A DNA stretch of 64,000 bases from positions 444,831 to 508,830 of the forward strand of contig NW_024468519.1 of assembly GCF_001632365.1 (NCBI RefSeq), read 5' to 3'. The notes below the pieces were generated by a model that was not told the DNA's origin, made no database searches, and worked only from the letters and a program-made list of their open reading frames with translations. This document shows, piece by piece, positions 43,742 to 56,672 of this stretch (the first letter of the stretch is position 1; each line of letters opens with the position of its first letter). This stretch comes from Laetiporus sulphureus 93-53 (lineage: Eukaryota > Basidiomycota > Agaricomycetes > Polyporales > Laetiporaceae). The position numbers and the translations under genes are program-made.

Positions 43742-46700
43742 TCAATTCTTCACCAAGGATATTCTGGAGTCCTTGCGGGTCGTCAGATAGATCTCCGAGT
43801 CCACATCAGGGACCATCCATGCGCTGAGTTGGGTGGGCTTCAGGTTCGTGATCTGTCATCAATGTTCCATCATTCTGCCGTGTATCAGAGGCATTGGATA
43901 TCGGCACGCACCATCAACCTGTGACCCTGCTTGAAATGGCCCGCCTTGCTGCCCTCAGTAAGGTTTAGGCTCACGACGTCCCAGATTGTCAGCTGCGCCT
44001 TGCGATACGGACGACGCTTCGACCACCGCGCATCCTGCACGACAATCGCGCGGAAACTCCGTGCATTGCGTGGAGGACAGAGGGACTGCATGCAAGGCCA
44101 ACTCAAGCATTGGCAAATGAATCAGATGGAAGCGCAAACCTGAAGTTCCTTCTGGATATCCTCATACATCGCTTCTCTTTCCTTTTGCACGTATTCTCGA
44201 GCATGCATCGCCATCCAGCCGGCGTTGTCGGTACTGAGATTGCGCAGTATTCCAGCAAAGGACTCGGGGCTGCCCACAATCGTTTCCCAATCACATTCAA
44301 CATCAGATGGGACACAGGCTTGAAACGTAATCTCAGTAACACACCAGTAGCGAGGGCAATCGCAAGTTGCTTACCATCTTCAGGTGGAGCCCATCGAGAT
44401 CCAGCACGCGTTTGGCATTTGTCGGCGAAGCCCTCATAGCGCAGGAATCTCTGTTCACATTCGTGTCGTAATCTGTCTGCTTCCCTCTCGCTCCGTTTCT
44501 TGTTGGCCTCCATGTCAGACGACGGGAAAGGTAGCTCCAGTAGAGAGGTCGTACCTTCCATTCTTCATTGGCCTTGGCTTCGTCGCGCTCGCTGTGCGGA
44601 CCTTCTTTGAATGTCTCCCCGTCGCGCTCGATGTATTCAATATATCCGATCGGATATGCCTGGAGTAGTGCATGTGAGTATATGCACGTATCGAAAACAT
44701 CGTATGCACCTTGACTACTGTAACGTCCACCAATGTGATGAGTCCTCCGTCGGGAGACAGACTGTCCAGAGTAGTAGTCGGAGGTGATCGCATGAAGCCT
44801 AGCTTCGCGTGCCAGGGTGCAAGATGAGACGAGTTACCGCAAATATGGAGGCTCATCGAATTGTACGCGTCCAGGACCTCATCCGGCCCTTTGCGTTTGG
44901 AGACCAGCTACACATCAGTTCGTCAGCAGTATAAAATGAGTTGCAGTTGAACAACATACACGAGCGTTGGCAATAGCAAGTTTTCTGCCCACACGAATAT
45001 GGCCCTTTCGAATGGCACGTTCAAGAGGGTCGTCCACGTTGGCGCGTAGTCTGTACCACCCATCGGTGAGCTCCAACTGGGGCACACACTCTGTCGTGAT
45101 ACCCTCCTCGTCCGCACCTGCCTCGGACCACAAGATCTTCGATACGCACAGGACCATGGGACAGGAGGGGGATGCATCGTGGGTGGTAATTAGGCGGAAC
45201 GCTGGACGAGAACCGCCGTTAATCTCGCGTTCATACCTGCGCATATAGTCAACTATCCGCTGCACATCAGTCGCGATCGATAGCCAAGCATTACCTATAC
45301 AAAAGCTGTCTCATGACTTCGTCCCAGCACCATCTTCGCGTCTCTGGATTGCTCTCATGCTCGGGCTGGAGACAAACCATGCCGGCCAGTTTCCACAAGA
45401 TCATGCCCCAGTGATTGTCAACCCATGCTTTCTTCGCCAGCTTGCAGCCTCGCGCGCGTAGTTCCTTGAGTGCAGCGTCTGGACCGAGATGAGTAACCCC
45501 CGCCTCGGGCGATGCTTGTACCTGCAGGGGTGTCGCGTCGAAGAAATAGTACATCGCCGACTCGGGAGTCATTTGGTTCAACTGAACTGCATCTCTACAG
45601 CCAGAAATGGTGAGCAGGAGGTATTGATGACGGCAGTATGCTTACATTCCCATAGATTGCAAAGTATCAGCGTTGTAAAATTGGGGCACAAGCCCGCACG
45701 ACGCAAGAGTGTGTCGCCCAACTGGCGGTGCTATAGTGCGTCGACACTTCGATTAAAGAATGCCTATCAAACATAGGTAATTGACTCACCGAGATCAAAG
45801 AACCTATTTCCAGCTTTGTTCTTATTACCAGCAGAATGATGATCATTGCTTGCAACTTGCACAAGCAACTTCGCTGCACTGTCAGAACGCGCACCACGCT
45901 CGGTCTGTTGTCGCTCCAGCAATGCGCTTCCCAACCTGCTAGGCGTCTTAAAAGGCCTGCTCGCACCAGCGCCTCCACCTACCCGACGCGGGGTGAGTCC
46001 GAGAGTCTTAACAGGCGTCCGAGAGGGGAACGTGCTCGAAAGGAGAGGTGTCGATGGTTCTGGCTTGCAAGGCGTTGACAACACAGCTGGGCGTTGCGAC
46101 GATGGCTCTGGCTTGCAAGACATTGATACAGTAGCTGGGGGTTGCGTTGACAGTTCTGGCTCGCAAGGTGTTGATAATACACTTGGGCGTGGCGACGATG
46201 GCTCTGGCTTGCAAGGCGTTGACGCAGCAGCTGGAGGTTGCATCAATGACTTTGGCTTGCAAGACGTGGATATGGCAGCTGGGATTTGTGTCTCCATGGC
46301 GGGGATTTCTGTCATGGAGGAGTGCTTGGGGTTGAGAGGCGAGCTGACGTAGGAAGACGGCAAGCCAGGTTTTCCCACCGTGTCCGGCGATTTGAACGGA
46401 GATTTGAAGACCCCATTCTTGCCTGAAGCCGGGAGCCTCACTTTTCTAAGTCCCTGTAGCGGACCTTCTCTTCCCAACGGAGTCGGCGTGTCAGGCGGGT
46501 TCGCAGAAGTAGAGGAGTTCTCTACAGCACGAAGTGCTGAGCGTGTCGGAGTCTCGGGCACAGGCGGGTTGACGTGCAGTGACACGTCATCGTTCTCATC
46601 GGAGGCGTCGAAACAATTTTTCTCCAGCTTGTCCCAGAACTGCTTCTGCTCCTCGAAGGCGGCGAAAGTCTCCGCAGACGGTAGAATTACTCCCTTTGCC

Positions 46701-47715
46701 TTGATCGTCTGAGAGTTTTTCAACAGATCGGCATAATGCGCACTTGTGAAGTCCAAGGTGTATGATACAGGCCTATCCGAAGCCCTTTCATTCATGTGTG
46801 CTGGAGAGAGCTGCGTGTTGGATGACGTGGATGGCCGTGGCGGAGACCTAGATAGTATGTCGATCGGACCCTCCGTTACGACGATCAAACCCGGATGGAT
46901 ATCGTCATCAGTCACGAACTTGGCGGACTTGAAGAGAAACTTTTCTGCGGGGATCGAGAGAGGCTGAGGTGCTGAAATAGAATCATGCTGAACGGGAATA
47001 TCGGGCGAGGATGACGGTAAGTCATCTGCTTCTTTCATCGCGGTATCATCCGCGACTTGAGGTATCGATGTAGTTTCAAAGTCCTCAGACTTGACTACAT
47101 TACTAGCCGGTTCAGCGGACGTGTCAGCAGTTGTGTTATCATCAAGGGGGTCAGACGCATCGGAGTTTCTCCCCAGCGCCTCAATGCAGTCGCGACCAAA
47201 CGCTGCTGGTAGCTTTGCGAGCTCAGATGTGCGTAGAGGGGTGACAGAATGCATGTCAGTTAAAGGGCCGAGAGAGATCTGGCGACCGTGATTCTTCTTT
47301 GCAACGCCATCTAGCGGCGAAGACGATGGCGCTGCAGAAAGTTAGGCCCAAGAAGATGTTTGCAATATAAATATATGCGCTTACAGTCAAAGTCATCGTC
47401 ACCTATGTTCTCCTTGTCATCGCGGGGTCCTTTCTTGGAGAGGTCCAGCGCGAACGCAATGTCGCTACTCCTCTTCCTGTGTTGATTGAGACTGAGGCGT
47501 TGTGAGGGCCTGGGTACAGACGATGTGCCCTGGGACAGCCTCTTGTCGACCTCATCGAACACTGCGATCTGCGCCTGGCTGATGAAGCACTGTTCGTCGT
47601 ACGTCGGTGATGAGAGCCGTTGCCTCTTCGGAGAAGGAGATTCTGATGCTAGTGATCACTTAGTTCTCCTCCTTTTTGCGTGAATCGCGCTACTGTTCTC
47701 ACCGAGACGAGACAT
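43742..47715 (-). CDS. BRCA2/Brh2 homologue
   Basis: Mediator that loads Rad51 on single-stranded DNA during homologous recombination; Ustilago Brh2 is the known fungal example. The ATG at 47715 begins MSRL and splices to SESPSPKRQRLSSPTYDEQC. The large N-terminal part (45767-47660) is low-complexity and contains a tandem repeat of five 16-residue units (46051-46290). The core is clear: PPVGRHTLLRRAGLVPQFYN, then WVDNHWGMILWKLAGMVCL (helical domain), VLCVSKILWSEAG and DGWYRLRANVDDPLERAI (OB1). OB2 has ICGNSSHLAPWHAKLGF and DGGLITLVDVTVV. Charged tower-type helices follow near 44390-44560. OB3 has RKAQLTIWDVVSLNLTEGSK then LKPTQLSAWM. At least eight introns. The canonical BRC signature FxTA(S/G)GK was not found; RLPASGK near 46425 is the nearest. 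Confidence 0.9.
46051..46290 (-). repeat. Five-unit 48-bp coding minisatellite in the BRCA2 homologue
   Basis: Five consecutive 48-bp units each encode 16 residues with the consensus C-[KE]-P-[EK]-x-S-x-x-x-P-[AS]-x-x-S-[TM]-[PS]. Units are diverged but keep phase, so copy number could vary without frameshift. Ser/Thr-Pro spacing makes kinase sites likely. It lies between the low-complexity N-terminus and the conserved core. Confidence 0.85.
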
Positions 47716-47771
47716 GGTCGAAACGAGATGATGGAGAAGGAAAACGTTTAGACTGTAGTCGCGTGTGCCGC

Positions 47772-47819
47772 GTCGCGTTTAAACGCGACTCGAGCCACGT
47801 GATCGACGCGTCGACGCGT
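47772..47819. promoter_or_regulatory. MCB boxes and palindrome upstream of the BRCA2 homologue
   Basis: Two MluI cell-cycle boxes, ACGCGT, lie at 47806-47811 and 47814-47819, about 91-104 bp before the start codon of the minus-strand gene. Next to them are an E-box CCACGTGATC (47795-47804) and an 18-bp perfect palindrome GTCGCGTTTAAACGCGAC (47772-47789). ACGCGT is the binding site of the fungal MBF (Mbp1/Swi6) complex, which drives G1/S genes. Such control of a recombination gene is plausible, but binding is inferred. Confidence 0.6.
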
Positions 47820-48927
47820 CGGCCAATCCGAGCCGTCCGTCCGACTCGAACTTCACGGCCCCTTAAATCTTATAGCATATATCCGCTCGTACAGGCTAGC
47901 TACGTCGATCATGCAAATGGTCGTACATTGAAGTGTGCTCTTTTGAACGATCTATCAAGGATGTTGATTGATTATGTCCATGCGTCGAGTTAGAGTTCGA
48001 TGCACAAAACTGATGACGGTGGCCACTTCGACTCAAGATGCAGCCAATTTCATGTCTTACGTGTTGACGTTCAACAGTCCGGATGGAAAATTAACCAGCT
48101 CAGTCTATACACGGTCGGCCGAACTCACCGGTTCACAGTGTACAGTTTTCACCAATCAGCAGTTGCGAATGTACAGCGCTTGCATCCGATAATACCTGAG
48201 CTAATCCAGAGCGAATGCCGTGACACAGTGAGGGTTCACTTACGGCCCAGCCTCGCATGATGAGCAGAAAGTGTTGACTACTGGAAGAGCCAAGCGACAG
48301 GATCAGACACTTCCCAGCCTCGTTGACCTGTTCAGAATCAGGAGATGGCGATCTTCCGCAGCCAGATGATACTGTATGATAGCCAGGACCACATTCAGCA
48401 CTGAGCCCGAGATTAGCGCGGATTCGATCGACGATGCGAACGCAAGAGCCGGCCCTGGTTGCCACCATAAACCGAACACCAAACGTGATTCTCAGGCAGC
48501 TGTATAGGAGAAGCGGAGAGCATAATCTTGCGAACGAGGAGACATCAGATATACCTATAGCCTGTATGAACCGGAAGCCAGCGAAAGGGAGTGGTTTTCT
48601 CTGTACAGATCTACGGAACAGCGATGCGGACGATGAGAGCATTTGCAGCATCATGTGTGGCCGGCGGCAGAGTGAAGGGGCGGTTGCGGGAGGAAAGAAC
48701 GGCCGACAATATTAGGTCGAGCGTGACCGCGATCAAGTCCAACCAAATGCTGCAGCCTGTCTTCGTTGTCGAGACTCTGCCACCAACGCGCCTCACGCTA
48801 ATCCTTCGCAGTCTGTTATTACATTCAGACTTTACCGTTCAATATTCGTCTCTTAAGTCTCCTCTCTTCTTGCTTCCCGAGAGTTTCTGGCTCGCACTCC
48901 CGCAATAATAATCCCCACAAATTCTCC
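47820..48927. other. Divergent intergenic region with an unassigned 173-codon frame
   Basis: This gap separates the BRCA2 and taxilin-like starts. A minus-strand open frame at 48133-48654 is the longest in it, but it has no recognisable motif and no support from neighbours. The pyrimidine-rich run before 48928 fits a promoter or 5' UTR. Confidence 0.4.
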
Positions 48928-51072
48928 ATGAACGGCACTCAGACTGCCCGACAGGGAAAATCTGCTCCGACAGCTGCAACACTTCCTGCACCTACCACTG
49001 CACCACCCATACCTTCAAATAATGTCAGCTCCCCCGTACCCGCGGCCAATCGCCAACCCAATGGTACCGCAGTAAATGGCACGCATCCGCCCGCGCAGAA
49101 GGGCAAGAAGAAGGCAGCCGAGCAGGTGGACCCTTCACAGATGTATGAAACGTTGAAGAATCGCATTGCTGCTTTGGAAGAGGAGGAAGTACATGAGGAA
49201 GAGGAGGAGCGAAGAATCGGTGAGTATGATTTCCTATATCGCTGTCTTGTCCCAATCGAACAAGTGGCCGCAGCGGAGGAGGCGCAGGATTCCGTCTCGG
49301 GCATGGGTGAGAATGCTATACATGCCAAATACCTTGAACTTGTACGTTTGCAGGATATTCACCATTCGGATCCGGTCGTGACCATTGCAATCTCTCAGTT
49401 CAGTGAACTCAAGCGAATCGAACGCGAACATGCGAAAGAAAAGCAGAAGTTGATGAAGGACAAGGATGCAGGTGAGTGCTACTGTTAGTAATCGTTCCTA
49501 CAGCATGTCAGATCTTCCCCTCAATAGCAAAGAGCCAGTTGACGAAGGCAAACCAGACAAAGACGAAGATGGAGAATCTGGCACGCGAGCTGCAGAAGGT
49601 AAACGCTCCTCATGCATGGACTGTGCATTCCTATTTAACCCTCTCCTCAGGACAACAAGAAATTACGGGTGGGTCCTGTTGACGGAAGCAGGCGGTGTAC
49701 TTCTCACGGATCGCGTACAGGAGGACAGCAAGCGGCTAGCAGCATGTGTTGAGGAGGCTCAGGATGAGGTATGCAGACCACGACCCCTCTGTTCATGCGC
49801 ATACACTTCACAAGCGCACCCACCCTCACGACTAGATCCAACAAATGAAGAATGACATGGCCAAGCGCGCTGAACGCGCGAAGATCCAGGAGACCAAGTA
49901 TCGCGAGACGCCAGATATCGTCGTGCGCGTGCATTGCAAGTACCGCGCTGAGCTCTACTTCAAAATATCGCGCAAGACGAGGCTATCACGGCTTTTCAAC
50001 GCATGGACAGAGAGGATGGAGTCGGGTCAGGGGAAGAAGGTCAACGGCAAGCTGTCTGGAGGGGCGTCTGCGCAAGCCAATGGTATGGCGTTGGCGAATG
50101 CAGCGAGCCCCAGTGTGGCTTCCTCCTCACCTCCCTCATCTAACTCGATGCAGTTCGTGTTCACGCATGCTGGCCGGAGTCTAGAGGCAGATCAGACACC
50201 AGAAGAGGCAGGTATTGAGGATGGGGACCAGATACTGGCCGTGGAGATCATGGATCTCACTGATGGGCCAGGGACGGAGGAGATCGTGAGATCTAGCATT
50301 ATGCGTCGTTCCGCTTAACCGTATCATGCTAATTGGCAATCCCAGGACGAGCCTGAGCCTCGCCGGCAGAAGCTCAAGAAGGAGTGGGTCGAGAACCCCA
50401 AAGAGTGAGTTTGCTTAAGCCACTGATGGATTTGCATTTCACCTCTTGTTCGCAGAGCGAAAAAGACGATGGAGGAGATTTTCGACGGCGTGTGAGCGCG
50501 GTCCGCTTCCGTACGTGATTGATCGCTCATATCAGGTCAGTGTCCGAGAGCGTCTGAAGGAGGTTCTCCGACAATACGAGCTTCGGGAAAGGCATTTTGA
50601 GTGTGTCATCCGCTCCAAGGAACTCGAGGTGTTGCTTTCGCGAGCGCGTGCTGCCGAGCAGAAACAGCTGGCGGACGGAGAAAAGGTTCGAGCGGATAGG
50701 TTGGAGGAAGAGGTGCGAACATTATTCCGTCAGCCACCTAGGCTGAGACATGCTCACCGTTTGCTTCTCAGAATAAACATATTCGCCAAGAGCTTGTAAG
50801 ATGTCAGGAGCAGCGGGCTATAATTAAGAATAAACTATTGGCCTGGCGTCATGATGTTTGTCCTATCCTCTTCTCAACGCGAGCACTGACTGAGCTCGCA
50901 CGGGTAGTCTATCGACCCACGGATACAGCAACTAGGAGACGCCCTGGAAGCAGGTGAGTTTCATAGATATCATCCAAAAAGCGAGTCGTTCAGTAGTGAT
51001 ACTAACGCGTTAGATTCGAAGCCACTCGTGAATGGGACGGCCAATCGTCCGCCAGAGGGAGACATTGTTTGA
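48928..51072 (+). CDS. Taxilin-like coiled-coil protein with internal SUMO-like domain
   Basis: Starts MNGTQTARQGKS, low-complexity for about 70 residues, then coiled coil: MYETLKNRIAALEEEEV, AKYLELFSELKRIEREHAKE, QLTKANQTKTKMENLARELQ then KDNKKLREDSKRLA. The N(A)RELQxxNK segment and the later VRERLKEVLRQYELRERHFE followed by VIRSKELEVLL match taxilins (myosin-like coiled-coil family), which bind syntaxins in vesicle traffic. Between them, at about 49900-50280, lies a beta-grasp unit: VRVHCKYRAELYFKISRKTR, then MQFVFTHAGRSLEADQTPEE and AGIEDGDQILAVEIMDL, resembling SUMO and Rad60 SUMO-like domains. Introns before (GAGATC|GTGAGA) and after (AAAGA|GTGAGT) keep one reading frame, so this is a single protein. 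It ends PPEGDIV at 51072. About nine introns. The function of the inserted domain is unknown. Confidence 0.85.
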
Positions 51073-51387
51073 CCTACGGGATGGAGAGGGATCAAAGTGC
51101 AGGAAAGAAAGACCATCAGGACAGGACTGGTCGATGTTGTCCTTGCAATCCGCATTTGCTGTTCCTTACCCCGCTACTCGTAGGTCTGCAAAATGATATC
51201 TCGTCCAAAAAGTGCGACACCGCGTGATGATTCGTTAGGCTGTCCCAAACTGCAAATGATACCCAGGCGTACTAGGAGGAGGTAGTCCGTGCACAAATTC
51301 CGTCCAGATGCGATGCGAAGTAGGGATGTGTAAGATACGTGGCTGTTCGTACAAGCGTGATTCCATTCAGTCCCAATTAGACCCATT
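51073..51387. other. Convergent intergenic region, nothing recognised
   Basis: 315 bp between the taxilin-like gene (+) and UDP-GlcNAc pyrophosphorylase (-) stops. Confidence 0.5.
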
Positions 51388-53102
51388 CTACACCAACGCA
51401 TCGAGCTCCTCGACGGATTCAACCATTCCGGAGCGCGTAAACTTCTTGTCCTTCACCGATTCGAGACCCTCCCCAGAGTACGAGACGAGCGGAGACACCT
51501 CAATGTCAACGCCCTCGGCAACTGTAGCGCCAGCGTGCTCGAGGAAGCGTCTTTGTTGAGCGAGGAGGTCGCGCCGACTCGTCTCAGGGTCGTCCGAGCC
51601 TGTGCCCGGCGCATTCTTGAGCGGACTAAACTCCTCGTTCCGCGCGACCTCGAGCACTGCAAAGTGCTGCGCGTACGGGAACACGTCGAACACAAACATC
51701 TCGAGTTTCAAGCCGTTTGGTTTGGTCGGTTTGATGGTCTGTCCGCTCTCATCCACGTACGGGATCTTCTTGCGCGCGATGTGGAACGCCAGGTCCTCCT
51801 CAAACTCCCTCGTGCGCTCGAGGAACGTGGTCGTGTAGAAGTGGTTCACGATATTCGCGGCGCGGAACGCGAGCTCGCCCTTGGCGTTGCGTCGCTCGGC
51901 TTGCTCCTGCGAGATCTCCGAGTACTCGATCACGTTGAACTTGTCTCCGCGCCGCGCAACGACGCCGACTGACTCGGACGGGTACGCCTTTGGCACTACC
52001 TTAGCCGCACAGTCGGCCTGCTTTTGTATGCAGTATCCGATGAAGACAGGATCGGCAACTTTGACGAGGCAGTTGTCGACGCAATAGCTGTGCACGTATT
52101 GTACCTTGCGCTCTGCAAGGTCTGACAGCACCGTGCGTGAGCTTTCCGGGGAGAGCGGGTTGCGAAGTGCGGCGTAGAGCCCACCATTGCCGTCTGGCGC
52201 GACAGCGACGTGAGACGGACTCTCGAGGATGACCTTGCCCCCCATCGTGAGACAAGGCAGCGTGCCTGTGGAAAATCATGAGCATTCAGTGCATAGAAAC
52301 AGAGACACCCTCGACTGGCAACGAAAGCCGCGCCCATGATCTCGAGGACGTAGACGCGCGCTGTTCAACGCTTCGATGTACAGATGGCTGAGGCTAATGG
52401 ACAACTCGCGCCGTTCATGGCCGGCCAATTACACCATACAGTACCCGAGAGTACGGTTCTCGATGGAATAGGGTGGGTTCAGAACACTGCAGAGGACGTA
52501 CCTTGCTCAAAAAAGACGACATTCTCCGGAGACAACCCGAAATAGTTGTTCTTCTTGAAAAATTGCTCGGTCTCACGGCGGGTAGGCCCGCTGGTCATGA
52601 CATACCACGGAATGACGACTGGCTTAGCTGGCTTGCCGTTCTTCTGCGCGGCGACAGTCTGCAAGCGGGCTATGCGTTCGGCTTGGTACTGGAAGAGTGA
52701 CTTGTGGGAGGGTAGACCAATGTCGTAGCAGCCCTTAGGGGCGCTGCTGCCCAACCGTGTGCCTTGACCACCCGCCATCAAGAGGACACCGACCTGACCA
52801 TTGGCAGTGGCTCGCAGGCCAATCTCCCGCCATTCTCTCTCCTTCTCGGACATCCCAACCACGCTGTCGGCAGCATCCTCGGGGAGTGGCTCGATGACAT
52901 CCTTCCCCGCGTTCTCGGCGGTCTCTTTCTCGTAGCTGATGGCCTTGCCGTAGATCTTGTTCACGCGCTCGATATCGAGCGCATTGAGCTGCCCTAGAAG
53001 AGCCGCGCGCTCCGCGTCGGAGAGTTTGGGCCAGAATTGGAGGAGATGACCCTGGCCAGCGGCCTCGTACCGCTTGCGAATTTGCTCGAAAGAGGGAGAC
53101 AT
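51388..53102 (-). CDS. UDP-N-acetylglucosamine pyrophosphorylase (Uap1/Qri1)
   Basis: Cytosolic enzyme making UDP-GlcNAc from UTP and GlcNAc-1-phosphate, the precursor of chitin, N-glycans and GPI anchors. Two exons (52502-53102 and 51388-52265, intron of 236 nt) give 492 residues, close to the usual length. The N-terminus begins MSPSFEQIRKRYEAAGQGHL. The uridyl-binding loop is LLMAGGQGTRLGSSAPKG, followed by IGLPSHKSLFQYQAERI. Further conserved parts are VIPWYVMTSGPTR, NYFGLSPENVVFFEQG, MGGKVILESPSHVAVAPDGN then GGLY, and IGYCIQKQADCAAKVV. VFDVFPYAQHFAVLEVARNE lies near the end. The single large intron contrasts with the many short ones of neighbouring genes. It looks intact. Confidence 0.95.
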
Positions 53103-54514
53103 TGTCGAGAATATTAGACGGGATAACAAGGAGAGTATATGCAGGTCGCGGGTGGTGCAGGACAACGTAATGAGCAGCAGTTCGTTCCCGTCGCGATGTT
53201 ATACGTGCGTGTCGGAACTTGCCGCAGCAAGCGGGTATGGCCCAGTACAGCTCTCCCGACGTGTTTCCTGCTTATTCGTCATCTCTCCCAGCGCGGCGCT
53301 GAACGATTCATTGGGAATATGTTCTGGCAACGAGAAAAGACGTTGAGTCTCCAGTACACGTGCTGCTGGGTCGACCAGTGGAATGGCCGCATTGTCGGCG
53401 ACTGACTTGCATCTTTGATGAACGTGCGCCCGTGTACTAGGTATAGAAGCTGCCAGCCGTGCAATGTGGTCAGCTACACGGATGGACCACGTTTGACGGC
53501 TAGTACGAACACTCGGCAGCTCAGGCTGTCGGCGATACAGGCGATATACATCCAGGCTGGGGCAATGATCGTACAGCTCAAGGCTCGCAAAATCTTGAAA
53601 TGCGCAACAACATTATTCAGTTCGGCATGGGCGAAAAGATGGCGTGTACGGCATTCTTGATCGCTATTCGATGGGCTACTACGTGCGCCGTTCGAAGTTC
53701 TCATCAGGGTGTCTCACCGGCTAGAATGGACTTGGTCACGACGGACGACTCTTCACGATGCTCCACCGCTTCCGTAATGCTTTCATCGACGGCAGCGATG
53801 TGCCCCGCGAAATCGGTCTGAATTCATGGCAACTGAAGTATGCAACTCCATCCGAACTATTTGCACAAGGCTGGATTCTGCTGGTCCCGCTTTTGGAATC
53901 TAAGCTACTGGTTGTCCCTCAATGGGCCAACGATTGCTCTTGTGATCACGCATGGCTGGACTAACCGGTGTAAATGCTCTTGGAGGCGCTTGCTCATCCA
54001 AACTTTATCAAGCCGCTCGCATACTCTTCGGATCCAATTCGCTCGAGCGTTCTAATGCCTCATCACCTTTTCCCCCGGTTGTGCTTAGTGGCTTTGTGGA
54101 TTCACCCCTTATTCGGCGACACGGCGTGAAGGAATCTGTCCAAGACGCCCTTGTCCGTGTGGTGCTCAGGTACATTGTGATGAGCGCGTCCAGGAAGCCC
54201 GAATTTTGGCAGAATGCAGGGTCTCGTGGCTGTTCTCGCGTTGATGTCCTAGGTCGTCTAGTCCACAATGGTTGGTCTCGAATGCTTAGCATCTCCCCGT
54301 ATTGGCGGACATTTTTGTCGCGAGTTAATCTTCGTTGTCGGATGCTCAGAGAGAAATTCGGCCTCGAAAATGGACGCCGCACCGATCATGCTATTCGATG
54401 AGCTGTCACTGTCACCTCGGCTGTCTGAACATGCCGCGACAACGCGAGATATAAAGCCAACCGCCGTTCGGGTTGGTCTCGTCGAGCAACGATCGCGCTC
54501 ATAGCTCAGTCGCC
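53103..54514. other. Long divergent intergenic region without a recognised gene
   Basis: 1.4 kb between the UAP1 and glucanase starts. Open frames of 60-150 codons occur on both strands (for example 53600-53820 and 53952-54401) but show no family motif. A fragment reading GPTIALVITHGWT near 53920 vaguely recalls an alpha/beta-hydrolase strand and is too short to trust. The rest may be promoter or decayed sequence. Confidence 0.4.
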
Positions 54515-56240
<1,726 letters not shown>

Positions 56241-56672
56241 GCTTGGTTCTAGAATCTACGGTGATCCGTGATGGGAAGACAGTTCATTGCTTGCGTGTTA
56301 CAATTATACCTATACCGCCTCTCCTTCAGCATAACCAATGTCGGTTTCTGTACGGCGTATGATTACGTTCCATGTACTACATAGTCGTCCGCTAGCGTTG
56401 TGCGTGGATTCGTGGTCCTCAGTCAAACTTCGGAGTGTGCACACGCGTCGGCTCGCTTGAATCTATCACGTGATCGTGTCGCGATCAGCAGGCAAGTCGA
56501 TGGTCCGCGAAGTTCGCCACCAACTTGAACTTGGTCTTCGGTTACTGCGTCGTTCTCAAGGCAAGCCGGACTTGCTGGTCCTGTCTTGAAACATAGAGGA
56601 CTGTACCCCACTCCTTTGACTCGTGGTTCCTGGACTTCCCGGCGCAACGCCTCGTTACTTATTACCCTTGAC
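56241..56672. other. Intergenic with TATCACGTGATCGTG E-box
   Basis: Upstream region of the Ser/Thr-rich membrane protein. A CACGTGATC E-box lies near 56466. An open frame leads into the gene from a TTG codon at 56586 but contains no ATG in frame before 56673. Confidence 0.5.

Noticed and set aside
45846..46352. 168-codon plus-strand frame with repeats (GSGLQGVD type)
   Set aside because: It is the antisense reading of the BRCA2 minisatellite.
48133..48654. 173-codon minus-strand open frame
   Set aside because: No motif, unusual composition, and no exon structure that extends it. Mentioned only as unassigned.
53600..54401. Frames suggesting an alpha/beta-hydrolase or degraded gene
   Set aside because: Only a short stretch (PTIALVITHGWT) resembles a hydrolase strand, and no nucleophile elbow or consistent exon chain was found.
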